A stretch of DNA of 64,000 bases from Auanema rhodensis (Eukaryota > Nematoda > Chromadorea > Rhabditida > Rhabditidae): assembly GCA_964057225.1 (NCBI GenBank), contig OZ059896.1, forward strand, positions 8,246,001 to 8,310,000. The letters are read 5' to 3'. This document shows positions 34,767 to 48,860 of this stretch, in pieces. Both the position numbers and the translations under genes were made by a program. Within the stretch, counting starts at the first letter, position 1, and each line of letters begins with the position of its first letter. Below the pieces are notes generated by a model. That model was not told where the DNA came from. It ran no database searches and was given only the letters and a program-made list of their open reading frames with translations.

Positions 34767-37700
34767 GACCATCATCCAAGTAATTTTAAATAGTATATAC
34801 ATTGTTACCTTTCATCAAATTACATGTCTTTGCCTTTCTTTAAAAAAAAAACATTTTTGTGATATTTTCTAATTGAAGTTGTCACCAAAATTCTTTCTAA
34901 GTCAGTGACAGATTTTATATATTTTCCATGGCAAGTTAATTATGCTATAGAGAACTGGAGATATTAGAAGTTTTTTTTTCTAACAAAACATTTTTTCATT
35001 TCAAGTCTTTAAGAGCGCAAAAGTCTTCTTTCCTGAATTAGCACATATCCATGCGGGTTTATGCTATCATCATCACTGTTAGTATATATATATATACATA
35101 TAGTATATATATGTATACAACATATATACATATATACCATATACTTATACATATACTAATAATACTTATATCCCAAATAATACTTATATCACAAAAGTGT
35201 TTCATTTTCATTATATTCTCTTAAAATTTCACATTTATTTCAATAAATATGCTATATACCTATTTCGGTTTGGTTGAAAATATAAATATGTTTGTTCCAT
35301 TTTTCATTTTCTTCATGGGTTTTTGTAGAAGGTCAGAAAGCTTTCCTAGCTTGTCTCCGGTTTTCCCTACGCCCGGATGAGTATAAGCCATTTTTTCGCT
35401 CCTTTTGTTTAATCTTTTGTCTTTTGCTTATTAAAGTTGTCCTCTATATCTATTTTTGTATATTTGTTCGTTTTAGCTTCATTAGTATGGCTTGAAACCA
35501 TCACCATCATCTCTACCCTAGCATCATCTCTATTAGCTCATAGGTTGCTTCTTCTTCACCGTTCCACGTTCTATTGAGCATCGTGTGTTGCACATTTCAA
35601 CTGCGATTTTCATCCCTTCCTACTGACCATCCGACGTCTTTCTCCTTCTCTTTCTCTCCATCATCTATTCCTCTTTCTCTTTCGGATTTAATAACAACGG
35701 TCTTTCTTTTCAGTACTCTCGTCTCTGTTTTAAGATATTCTATCATTGCTTTTCCTCATCAGACCTTTCTCTCTTTCTTCGTCGGTACTGCACAGCTCAA
35801 CTTTCCAAATTCAGTTAAATCTTTCTGGCAAACAGAAGAACACTAACAACGGTCAAATGATAATACCCGACTCCTTTTCGAAAGTTTGTCCCCCCGGGGC
35901 TCGTTCATTAGCGTTCCTATTGAATTTCTAAAAACCTGAACATCTGAGCACAGTTAATCATTCGATTGACCAGTTTTGTAAGAAACGAAATTTATTTTTG
36001 GCTTAATTCTCAGACTAGCTCTAGCATCATTGAAACCACATGACCATGATTACCTCTCTTCATTACCGCAATGAGGGCTGAATAGTCTGTACTATATGCC
36101 GTAGTTAGGACTAGTCTTAAGAGATCTGCTATGATAAGTTATTACAAATATTTTCACTTTCATTCTGCTTCTTATGAATCTAATTCTGTTTCTAACCGTA
36201 GAAGACGTTTTCCTCCTTTTTTTCTCTTCAATAATGGTTTTGTATGTTTTGTGTTCTGTCATCACATCAACCAATTTTATTCTTTTGAATACATTTATAT
36301 TTCAATGACTAAACTTATTCTTCCATTTTACCGAAACATATTGAGCTTTTATATTTCTAAAATGCTTTTTTGCAGAATTCAGCATACACTGATCTTCAAT
36401 TTATATTCTTTCATAACTAAATCAAATTATATCTAAATTTCATAGTATTTAATGATGATCATGTATAAAATTAATATCTTACCATTTATATAATATTATT
36501 AATATATTCCTCATTTCTTTTGATTTTCGATGTAATATTTTAACAAATATTAATTAATGAAACTGGTTCTTGATTATGTGTCTTTTCTCTAACCTATCTT
36601 AATATACATATCTTTGATTTTGCTGAGACATTTGTTAAACCTTCAATCATTCTATCAAAAATAATGATTTTATGAAGCAAAATTGAAAACTAGATCGTTC
36701 TTTCATGGATACAAATATACAATTCTAAGTTTAATTTGAACAAAAAATGATCTTTCCACAATATATTTTTTGCTAATTTGATTAGATGCTTGGTTAAATC
36801 AAATGTTTTTATGAGTATTATATGCACAGATAATACATAACTTTATAAAAATTATTAAGATTATTAACTGCCCAAGATGATATCTCTGTTATAGTTGCTC
36901 ATGAATGTGTATTAATTAATGAATATTTTACATATTTCTCAACGTTTTCACAACTATTCAGTATATTTTTCTTTGCAATCACTATTATAATACTTGGATG
37001 TTTACTGAACAATTCGCGGCTCTCCATCCATCTTGTGCTCTTTTCTTGATTATCTTTTTCGAAATCGAAGTTAAGGACTAACGTCCATAACACTATTTCC
37101 ATAGTATGAAAATGGATTTCAATAAAGTTTTAGAGAAATACTTTTCACTTCGATAAAACATTTCAACAATTTTCTCATCCTTTTATAAAAAAATAAGTAA
37201 AAATAATAATAAAAATAAGAAAAAAGAGACATAAATGTTTAGAAACACTAGATTTTGTGTTTTGATCACAATTTGAACTTAAAATTGCACTGAAAAAGTT
37301 ATGGTTTTTGATTGTTGTAAGCTTTAGGATGATAAGATTCAGAATAGGTATATGAAGCACCAGATTGTTCTCGTCTCGAGTAGCAACTTAAGAAGTTAAT
37401 GCAGAAAGAAAAACGAAAAATAAACAGACCAGTATCAATACTACATTCGATGTCTTGTTAAGAAAAACAAGCGATGATGAAAAAACAGCCCAAATATGGC
37501 TTCTCTCATTGATGTCAAAAAAGTAAATCAACTATATTTTCTTCTAAATTTTGCAATATTTTAACTTTTATTCTTGTTCTTAAATGTTTATTCATTAATT
37601 AAATTTCACACATTTTTATTGTTTATTTTGACTTAATTGATATAATTTGAATTCATCATATACATACGTACATGTAGAGAGAAAACTATGTGTATATGTA

Positions 37701-39969
37701 TGTATATTTATTTTGCTATATGTATAGAACTACTGCTACTACTACTTGATATAATAGATAAGAGTTAACAAAGCATGACGATGTCAATTGAAACAACAGT
37801 GCGATCTGCCGATACTAGAATTCTTTGACTATATTCGTTTATTGCATCAACACAATCATCATCAACGTCGTCCGAATCCGTTATAGGCACAGAAGAACCT
37901 AACGTCGATGACGGTGATGTCGTCATTCAACTACTATCTTTGACTTGCCCAACGTACTGACAGATTTGTTCCAGTTTCTCTTTCTCTTACCAACTCTCTC
38001 TTCTATTATATCTTACTCCTCTATGCACTGTTCTCTTTCTCCTCTTTTTGTTCTCGATCTCTTTTAGGGTTTTATATTCTGAAAAAAGAGGCAGTAGAAC
38101 AGATAGCCTGAAACAACATTTTGCTGACGTACAATACTTGATTATGCTAATCATTTCAAAAGCAGTTTTGTTAAAATTTAGATATAAATATGTTTAAATT
38201 CGGTTCAGAAGTTTCACTTGACTCTGCAACAAGTCTGCTCAAAATTTCATTTTATATGCAGTTTTTCTGAAATATATTTTAGTATATGCTTTTCACTGAT
38301 GATTAAGTTTAATATTTGAAGAAATAGAAATGTCTTTCAAATTTTTTCTTCAAATTATACCCCATAATGTTCATCTGATGACAACAGGATATGGTAACCA
38401 GAGACTTTTCTCTTCCTGTGGAATGAAGACTAGTCCCTGGCACATTACATTATTTCCGGTCAGATAACTGCCGTTTTGAGCGGAAATCAATCCTATTTTC
38501 CTATATAGATATCTCATCTAAGTAATACTCTTCAATAATTTTATAATCTAAGATTTCAACATTTTGCATAACTAACTTGTTATATCAGTCAATACTTTTA
38601 TCCTTTCTTCATTTGTTCTTTCAATGTTTTTTCGCGTTTTTGTGTCAAATTTTCCTTTTTTTTTGCCGAAAGAGAAACAAACAAACAATTGAATTTTTCA
38701 ATGTACTCTTTTCTTTATCTCTCTTGTTAACCTCTTCGTTTGGATGTCACCATCTCTAGTTCAATTGAAGAGCTAAACATCTGAGAGTTACGAGATTCAC
38801 TACTCAGACATAGTGATTCGAAATAAAATTTAGAATAAGCTTAAACGATCGCTTTACGTCAAACATTTATTTCATTTTCTTTTGACCATTGTTTCTTTCT
38901 GTAGTTCTTTCTGTTTTTTCTATTTTTTGAGTCCTGTATTCCATAAACGTATAACGATTTGATGAAATGTTTAAACATTCGAACTCTTGAGGGCACTGAG
39001 ACGATTTTTGAACGCAATAAAGCTAGTTTTCATTTTCTATATTTGAGTTTCCTAACAGATACCGTTATCGAAAATGTTTAAAGATGTTCATTTTTTCAAT
39101 CCGTCTTTACATCATTCCCTGCAAATTCTGGCTATATTTGTTCTGAAATTTTCAATTTTTATCCCTCACGGTTCAAGCTTGAAGGTTTCTCTCCACAAAC
39201 TAAATAAATTGAAAATAGAGCTACGCTAGCAGCTTATGCTATTTGGAGTTTGGAGTTGAGCTATTCAGAAATTTCCTTTTTCAATAAACTGCCAATTTAA
39301 TTTTTTCCCATATTAGGCTATTCCTGGTTGTGCAGATGCTCATTTCATAAGCCATTTTCGAAAAGTGGAAAGTGATTGAAGAATAAGTTGGTAATGCTCC
39401 TCAGATTAAGACTTAATACATAACTAATTTCATAAAATTGAAAAAAAAACCAAAGTCTAATGAAAGATTCAACATTTGTAATATAATTATTTGATCAACA
39501 ATAAAATCTCATCATAATTTCGTCATTTTCTCTCCATATTTTTGCAACTCTTGAAAATCACTCGTCAAAATAGCAAACAAGCTGTGAAAAAATGGCCAGG
39601 AAAAAGTTGAAATTAGCTTAGATTGCTTGTAATAACTATTAAGAGCCAAAAAACAGTTTGCTAGTTATGCAACTTATTTGATATATCTTAGACAATATTG
39701 TTTAATCTTTTTCATTATTTTTTATTAATTATTATATATTAAATGCAATTATTTGCTTGAAGTTTGAGCATTACTACTTACTTGATTTGCTTTCTTTGCT
39801 AAATCTTTTGATATTGTTGAAAGTTTTTGCTGTCATTCTGAGGTCTTCTGCATGGACTTTATACTCGTTTTATGCAGCATTGCTGACGTAATCACGAGTA
39901 CCTTATTTGAATATTTGACGAACCGAATGAAGATAAACTTTAAAACCAATATGAACAAAACTTTTCATT

Positions 39970-39978
<9 letters not shown>

Positions 39979-40004
<26 letters not shown>
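39979..40004. repeat. TA microsatellite
   Basis: About 13 AT dinucleotides in the gene-free region. Confidence 0.95.
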
Positions 40005-40650
40005 TTAAGAGATATAGATATGTATATATGCATGCTTTACATGCTTCGGAAGCATTGCAATTTTTCAAATTTCTCGTCAGTTTTCTTACTGAGCTCTAAT
40101 AGCTCGAAGGCTAACGCTAGCTACACCATCTCTCATTCATTGAACTAATGACAGAAACGTGGCAAAAAAAGGTTAAAAAAGGAAAAAAAAAGGAAAATTG
40201 ACAAATTCACTTCAATTTCCTTTCTTGTCTTTAGCCCAATAGACATGCAAACGTTAGAAGACATAGTCATGTCACATTAGTTGTTTCTAAGAAGGCATCA
40301 TGAGGTCGTTAATATCATTTTAACAAATAATGCAAATTAAAATAAAAAGGTTTTTTTATTCATCCTTTCTATTATAATATATTTCATCATTTTCACTTTT
40401 CTTATAATGTGTAACACCCCATTTTTCTTGGGTTATCATCACAATTCATTCTGTTTTTATATGCTGAAAAGGCTTCAATGAACGCATGTTAACATATCCC
40501 ATTATATCATTCCACATCATGCTTTTGATTTTTCTCATTTTCTTAAAAATGGAAAGCTCCTCCTTCTTTCATAGTTCGTTCTACCATCTTTATGAATCTT
40601 TTATGATGGCTAACAAATTTTTTCGTCTTAGGAAATTGAGCTCTACATTA

Positions 40651-40661
40651 CCCCCCCCCCC
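40651..40661. repeat. Poly-C run of 11
   Basis: Eleven consecutive C, then T and CCC, in an otherwise AT-rich background. The - strand is a poly-G tract able to form a G-quadruplex. Confidence 0.9.
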
Positions 40662-41176
40662 TCCCAAACATACTAGATGAGTGGCATGTCGATTATTATG
40701 CCCGAATCATTTTAGCAGAAATTTGTTCACCATGAGCATAAGCCTCTCCCAAACTTTCTACTTCATTCTCCTGCCTTCTCTAGCTATCTGGCCACTCTCT
40801 CACTTTAATGTATCTATGTATCTTCATTATTTTTCTTTTACTTCATCTCTCACTCTCTAACCTTTCTGTTTAACCTCAATATATCTCTTCTTTCTCTTCG
40901 GCTTGTTCTATCTTTAAAAGATTCCAATTTTGGCTTTAGGATGTTAGTTAGTAAGAGTAATCGCCAGGCAATTTATATCCACAAGCATTTTAGAGATAAC
41001 CTATTCAAAAGCACTTGAATATTTTCATCATTTTCATACAAATTGGTTACGAAAAAGACGGTTTCTCACTTTCTCACTACGTTGTTTTATTCGCAGTTTT
41101 TCCTTTTTTTCTTCCGGCATGCACCACACTATTTTCTCCATTATTTCTTTCTTTATATCATATATACATACATAGT

Positions 41177-41200
41177 TATATATATATATATATATATATA
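41177..41200. repeat. TA microsatellite
   Basis: About 12 TA units followed by CACATACACA. Confidence 0.95.
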
Positions 41201-42093
41201 CACATACACAAATACATATAATTAAGTGTGATTAAATGTTTTAAACTGAAATCTATCTCACCAACCTTTCATTCTCTTCGGTTGTTGTGTATATACATGC
41301 AATCATACAATATGTATCCATATATGTATGTACATAAATTCATATTGAAGAATAATAATTGATAAATATCTTTCTATCTATATATTATAATCTTAATAAG
41401 ATCAATGAAATCCCAAAGAATTAAAAATTAAATATTGTGCTTTTTCTGAAAAAAAAATCACAACTAAAGAATAATTTCCTTCAAGTTTTTTAATAAGTTC
41501 CATACTAATAAATTCAAACGAAGAATTTTATCACGCGAATTCTTTTTCCACGTCACGTCTCACAATGTATTTCGTATTTTGTGCTTGTTCCTTTGAAAAA
41601 AAAATGTTTGCAAATTTATATGCAGATGTTTGAAATCTGAATTTTGAGTTTGTTTTGATTAAACTTTGTTTCAAAGTTAATCCTATGCATGATGTACATA
41701 ATTAATAGGTATATTCCAAAAATATTTAATTATATAATCAATTAAAATTCTAAAAGACAATGACTCATATGTGAAAAATCTATCTGTTTAGAATAATTAT
41801 ATATTCATTCAGAACGATTTGAAGAATACAATTTTTTTCATAGCATATGGGAACGATTATGAATATCTATTGATTGAGTTTTGGTATGCAATTTGGAATT
41901 TATCTTGAAGAATATCTCTAATAGCTTTTTCTGTTTTTTTTTTTACATTTTCAACACATCTGTGCCTACGTATAAGCATAGGTTTAACCTATGTATCTTG
42001 TCGTTCATGCGAACTGAACTACATCCGGGTTAACTATGGCGATTGCTAGAAAACAACTCGTAGTAGCACCATTGTATAGATATAGTTAAAGAC

Positions 42094-42096
42094 ATA

Positions 42097-42142
<46 letters not shown>
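42094..42142. repeat. TA microsatellite with TG interruptions
   Basis: TA repeats broken by two TG units, about 49 bp. Confidence 0.95.
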
Positions 42143-42144
<2 letters not shown>

Positions 42145-42425
42145 ATTTGTTTCGGTGGCAAGGCTACCTGCACACATGTTTGTTTTATCCTTTTTCTGCA
42201 AAGTTCATAATGCACCCATTTTGGCGATAAAACGTTCTTGTTGTCAACATCTTTTTGGTTATGTTTTATTAAACCTCTTTATTTTGTTTTTGGTATAGTT
42301 CTACACTTGATGTGATATTATACTAAACTAAAAAATTAAAGAAAAGAAGCCTGATGAATGTTTCTGGTGTGATCGTTCTTGAAAATGCATGTGTGGCACG
42401 AAACATTTCCATATACCAATATATA

Positions 42426-42428
<3 letters not shown>

Positions 42429-42457
<29 letters not shown>
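42429..42457. repeat. TA microsatellite
   Basis: About 14 AT units. Confidence 0.95.
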
Positions 42458-42460
<3 letters not shown>

Positions 42461-44002
42461 ATGTGTATGATCAGCTTAAAACTAATGTTAACATTGAATT
42501 CCAACGAGCTGAAACGTCGAAGATGAGCTAGGCATCCATCGTTTACAAACCGGAAGATATACGATGGCAGTAATGAGACATACATTTTAATGCTTTAGCT
42601 TGAATGCTTTTTGCAAGCTCAAAGTATAATGTTTATATCTCTATTCGAAGAAAAAATTCATGAAATCATTTTTCATCATGAGATCAATGATACCATCATC
42701 AACAGTCGACGGTTTCCGCGGTTCTAATCGTTGTTGCAAGGAAGCGTCACCTGAACGTGCTCGATGTCGATGTTGTCGTGATCACAATATCACAAAGATA
42801 TCTATATATGTGATATACAATGACATGTAGTCCAACATAATGAAACAGGTTATCGCAAACCGTCAGCCATCATCATATTCCATTTAACAAGACCATCATC
42901 CTCGTTTGTGTTCTTATCGCCATACGCAAACTGCCAGCACCGGCCAAACCACCATTTTTCTTTTCCGAAATCCTACATAATGAAATATTTAATATTTTAA
43001 ACCAATTAGTCATCAAACTTTTTCTTTTATCATGATGTTACTATTAGTTTAATATCATATAAATATAATCAAAGATTGTTCTATTCTCCTCACATTTACC
43101 CAACACATAACTATTTCTTTTTTTTCTTTTTTTCAAGAATTTCAAATACAACAATTTTGTGTGTCAGTGTAGAAGTATAACACACAATAAGCACATTGCC
43201 TCAGTCATTAATAGTAATTAATATTTTGTTTTTCAAAATATATTTCCTCTATAATGAAACTACTTACTTAGTATTTTAATTTTTTCTAGTTTTCACTATA
43301 TTAGTTACTAATATGATGATGGAACTAGAGTTCATATATATATTATGTTTTTATTACAACCAGTTTTAGCCTCTTATGTATTTTCTCGGCTATTTGTATT
43401 CTCAAACTTTCTCCTTCAACTTCAAAAGCTTCTTGATTTTGATTCAATTAGACATATTCTTTTTGTTTTTTTTTAACTTATTTTTTTCAAAATTAGTCCA
43501 ATGATTGACAAGATGAAGTTTTAATCAGATAGTTTACATCATTTTTTTTTTCAAAATTCAATTTAAATTTATCAGATTATTTCCTAATTGATTCAAGTTC
43601 TAATTGTTTGAACGACCAGTACTCGTTTATTTCACAGCTTAATTAACGCTTGAATATGTGAAGTAGTAAATTAGATATACATTATTACTTATAATATGAA
43701 TGTATAAAAGTTTTTTTTTAAATATAAAATTAATTAAAAAGATCGTTTTTTATGTTTTTGATTGCAAAATTGCATTCATTATATTAAGATTTTGTGAAAT
43801 CATATAGGTGCACGTTGTAATAACTTATTCTAATTTTCAAATATGCTCACGCATTCTTTTATGAGCGCCTTTATTGAACGGTTGTTTCCCTTTTTCTGTA
43901 ATGTGTTTTTTATTTTTTCTTTTTTTTTCTTTTTAGTTATTACGGATGTTTTCACCTTATATAGACATTATATGTATATATGTAATCTACATGATCAAGT
44001 GC

Positions 44003-44038
44003 CGGAAGTTTCCATATCCGAACCTCATTATGACGTCA
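44003..44038. promoter_or_regulatory. CRE palindrome next to an ETS-like core
   Basis: TGACGTCA, a perfect CRE/ATF palindrome, lies at 44031-44038. CCGGAAGT, an ETS-type core, lies about 25 bp before it. Such pairs can form an enhancer. The assignment rests on the words alone. Confidence 0.3.
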
Positions 44039-46435
44039 TATTAATGAAAACGAGCTATCAACCTATGTTAATCAATTTTTGCATATTTGTGAAGATAATG
44101 TTATGAAAATCATATTTATAATTTTGAAGAAAAAACAAACAAACAATCTTCTCATTAAACCTTCTTTTTTTCGTTTTTGAAATGAATCATTGAATGATTT
44201 TCAAACTCTTAAAAGTTAAAAGCCAATATTGTAATGGTGCGGAAAATGCCACAACGCTTGATGCCACTCTTTCAAATGTGTATTCTGTGCACATTTCATG
44301 AATGAACACTGTGCTGGCTGGCATTGAGTTAGCTGTAGTCATTCCAGTGCTGATGACATCGACATCGACAGTATCATCGTCGTTCAATTGTGGACGCTGT
44401 CATTTTCTGAGTTTCCGTTTTAGAGTCAAGTGAAATGTCCAATTACATTTGTTTATAGCTGGCCGTTTCTGCTTCTATCTTAGTTCACCTCTCTATCTCT
44501 TCAAACCTCTTTCATACCTCTTTCTCATTCTTATCTATTTTTCTTGAAATCTTTGGTTCTCTTGTTCTATTCTGACTCTTTTTACATGTATTTTACCTAT
44601 TTTTTGTCATATGTGCTTTTTGTTTCTTTTTTTTTGGGGGGAATTTTTGCTTCTATGTGTTTCTGTGTTTCTATTTCCTTCCATTTGTCATATACATCTA
44701 TCCAGACATAGTATGTTCATGTGTATGTATGTATGCTATATAAATCTCCAAAAAATACGTTATATCAGATACTCATTTCATCTTCATTTCTCTCATTATT
44801 TTTCTTTCCGTTTTCCGTCTTTTGCTATGCCTGTCGCCATCATCGTATGCTTCTTTCTACCATCTTCTCCTACTTCGGATAATCCGAGCATATCTTCCTT
44901 ATTCATAGACGTTATCGATTAAAGAAGCTGTGCTCGTCTTCTTTCTTTCTTTATTCTGTCTCCTTGATGAGTGCTATCTACATCTTCTCTCCTAATCTCC
45001 TAATATGGCTTGTCAGCTTTTACAGATCCAAACCTGGCTAGATCCAATGACTTCTTAGAAATCAAATGCTTTCAACAGCGGCTTCCATGGTTGTATAAGA
45101 TTTTCATTTTTTCCCTTCTAATGATGATTTGCAGTGTTCGAATCTTCAGAATTTCAATTCAACTTTCTCTACCTCACTTTAGATTTTTATGTATGCATTT
45201 TTTTTGGCAGTTTCCCTCTGCCGTTTTCTTTCGCACTTCATTTAAATTCTAGCATTTCATCTCGGCCTTTTGAATTTTGTTAGGAATTTTCACCCACGCA
45301 AAGTTGAAAAAGTCTTTCTCGCATTTAAACGTCTTCTAAGCATTCTACCATAATTGATTTCATATTTTTGAATGAACTCTACGAATACATTATTCGTCAT
45401 AGTTCATAACTGATATAATCTATATGTATGTACATATATCTGTTGATATACATACATCTATATAAGACAACGTTTTTCATTGGTTTCTCAACCCTTAAAA
45501 GCACACTAAGGCCATTTCTCACCTCCATTTTGAGCATTCTCTCCAGTTTCCTTTTCTTCTTCTCTTAACCCCTTTCTCTTCCCCTTCTTCCTTCCCTTTT
45601 TCCACTCTGTCATCGTTCCTCATTTCTAGTTTCGTTCAGCTGCAAATCCCACTCAGCCCTCATCCAGCAGCAAACGGACCGTTTGAGCTTGACAATTACT
45701 CTCAACTAGGTGATGTGGAAGGACATCATAATTAACATCCTCTTAATCATAAAAATCTTAAAAATTTCTATAAACCTTGTTCCAATCCTTTATAGCAAAT
45801 TCCTTCCCACTTCTTTACGTGCTCATAATGTTGAATATATTGAAAAGTTCATAGGTAAGATTAAAGACCTTTCTTGGAAATAATAATGCACTAATGGCCA
45901 AAGGTTTTTACAAATGTTGTTATCCATCATTTCAAATTATTAAATATTGCATTTTCCTAAACGTTTTTTCATATCAATTATGTCTTTTTTTTTCCAACAT
46001 GATAACTTTCATTTCTTTTTTTAAAAATTTATATAAAAAAAGATATAATCAAATTAGAATTTACATTCATTTTACTTGACACTTAACATTTCTATCGAAA
46101 GTTTATTTTTTTGTTATAATTTCAAATCCCCTTATTTTTCTCTCTCTCTCAAACAGAAATGATTGAAATTGTCGGAACTTGGAAATTTTCAGGAAATAAA
46201 AGTTAAAGCCAACTTTTGCTCTAGCTTTTCCCTTCTATCTGAATTAAAACTTCCATTTTTATGGTAAAGTTCATACAGAGTTTATTTTCAAAACATTTTA
46301 CCTTCATAATTTTTGCAATATGCATATTATATTCCATACATTAGTTTTTATTTCATTTCATTTATTTCAATTACATCTTTCTGCTAAATAATCTTCTTTT
46401 CTAGTACAAATTCTGAATATACTATATATAATAAA

Positions 46436-46440
<5 letters not shown>

Positions 46441-46473
<33 letters not shown>
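46441..46473. repeat. TA microsatellite
   Basis: About 16 AT units, the longest pure run in the window. Confidence 0.95.
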
Positions 46474-46478
<5 letters not shown>

Positions 46479-46691
46479 ATATAAATTTTCAAATTTTCAA
46501 ATTCAGATCATAAACCCAATATTGCATATTCATGAAAATTATCTACTTAAGTACTGTGAAAAAGTCTTAAACTTTAAGGATAATACTCTCAAAATGTTCT
46601 TTTTTCACATAGTACATATGTATTTAGGCATAAAATTTAATATATTTTAATAGAAAAGTTAATAAAAAAGAATAATTTAAATATAAGATTA

Positions 46692-46711
46692 CATATATAT
46701 ATATATATATA
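46692..46711. repeat. TA microsatellite
   Basis: About 10 AT units. Confidence 0.9.
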
Positions 46712-48824
46712 CATATATAATATATAACTATGTGCATAAAATGATCCTGAAAAAAATGACATAACCTCAATCTGAATTTTTAATAACACATTATAATCTA
46801 TTACAAAAACTCCCCATAGTTTTTTTCAATATGTTTTTTAATGTTATTGGCTTTGCTGTAAGCTAATTTGTTTTTTTTATCATATAATTAAGCTGATTTC
46901 TGAGTATTTTTCTATGTTGTTCGTATTGAATGCCAAAAGAAGACGCATAACGCAATATTTCATTTAAAATTATTTTTCTTACATTTCAAAAGAAACAAAT
47001 TAAATTCTTAAATTTTGGAGTATATTTTAATTCTTTTCTTTTTATTTCACACTATACTATACGATATAGGTTGTACGATGAAAATTTTGATTAATGAAGA
47101 AATATTTCACGCCTAGAATAAAAAAAAAACAGAAACATATGATATAATATACTATACTATACATGTTACTTCTTCTTTCATTGTTGAGGAAGTAGTATGT
47201 CAAATGATAGAATTCTGTATTTCAATGTGCTAATCTGTTGAGTTCGACAACAATGTATTGAAAAATGCTTCTAATATGAGAACTTTGAGCTTTTGTTCGC
47301 TTCCAACTTATGATTTGAAGCAAAATTCAGGTTTTAATCGAATCTATTAACAACCAGACTGTGCCTATTAAAAAATTTGTCTATCATTTTTAACTAACTC
47401 AATCGTTCTATAATTCGTTTACTCATATTTAGAAACAAAAAATAGCATAGAAAGAGTAAAGACACCAGAAAAGTAAGAAAACAACTTTCTGTTCGCTTTT
47501 CATTGTCGTCGAAAGAATAACAACATGTATGCATGCATATACAAAGATGGTAGACATCTACTTCTCTCTCCTTTCTCTTTCACTCTTTTTTCTTTCATTT
47601 TTTAACTTTTTTCTTCTCTCAATCATCTCGTTTCTTCTCAATATTATGCCTCATTCTGTTATTGAAACAGTGTTATCACATCACTAGTTTACTTACAGAC
47701 TTGAATATACATATTTGTATCTGAAGCCAGGAGAAGCCAAACTGATACGTAAGTATGGTTTTCATGTGAGCAATTCATAATTTTATTGTTATGAATCTAT
47801 TACTCACTTTGTTTTCTTCAACTTAATGCTTAAGCATGATGATGGGAAAAGGTTTGAACATCGAAGCACTGCTATTAAATGAAAATAATAAGCAATTGAG
47901 TAAAGTTCTAATCAATATGTATTCAAACATTGTTCTCTTAAAAACATGAAGAACTCTTGTAAAGTGTTTCAGTAACATCATATAGTTAAGTGTAGAAATA
48001 GTTCGTCATACACAATCAAACTTTAGCACATCTGAAGAGCTTAAATGTGAAAAACGTGTGATGAACTGAAAATTAGTTAGATATACGTGAACAAAAAAAA
48101 GAACAGTGAGGAGAAGCCAAGGAGATAATCATTGATAAGATTTCAACCTTGATCTGTCTTCTTCATCATAGACATTTTAAGTGTGAATCAAATTGTTGAA
48201 AAATGATTGTTACCATGGTTGCCCATCACTTCATTGCTCGCTTCTACCTTATGCTTAACAAAACTTTTATATACAATATGTTGGATTTATTAGACCTTTT
48301 AAATAATAATTATATTATTCTTTATTGATCTTTATGAAATTTATATATTTCTATAGATATTAATTCATATTTTTTCTTAATATTTTATAGTTACATTGAT
48401 ATTTGACTTGATACAAAATATGAAATTGAAGAAAAAAGAATGAAGAATTCATTTTCGAAACTTCATAAAATTTTTAACTTTTCAAATTAATATTGTATAA
48501 CCTCATTTATCTTCTATTATAGTTATAATTTATAATTTATAGTTTTCGTATTTTCTTTTTCTATCTAAATCAACCAGAAAAAATCTCATCTTGAGATTGA
48601 AATCGAAGTAAGCTGTTTATCATAAACAATCAGGATTCCGCTCTCTTTTATAACTTCAAAAGAATGGCAAGCGGAATTAGTTTGGATGGCAAAAAAGCAA
48701 CGTTTAGTAAAACCTTTACATCCAAATTCTTTATGCAGTTTTTTCCTCTTTCCTGCAATACCTATTGTACTTTTTCCTTTTTTTTTTGCTTTTTAAACAT
48801 CATTAACTCATTATTTTCTATTTT

Positions 48825-48828
<4 letters not shown>

Positions 48829-48856
<28 letters not shown>
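48829..48856. repeat. TA microsatellite
   Basis: About 14 AT units. Confidence 0.95.

Positions 48857-48860
<4 letters not shown>

Noticed and set aside
35292-36436. Several Phe/Ser-rich frames in the gene-free region
   Set aside because: They follow pyrimidine-rich DNA, which yields Phe, Ser and Leu codons by composition alone.
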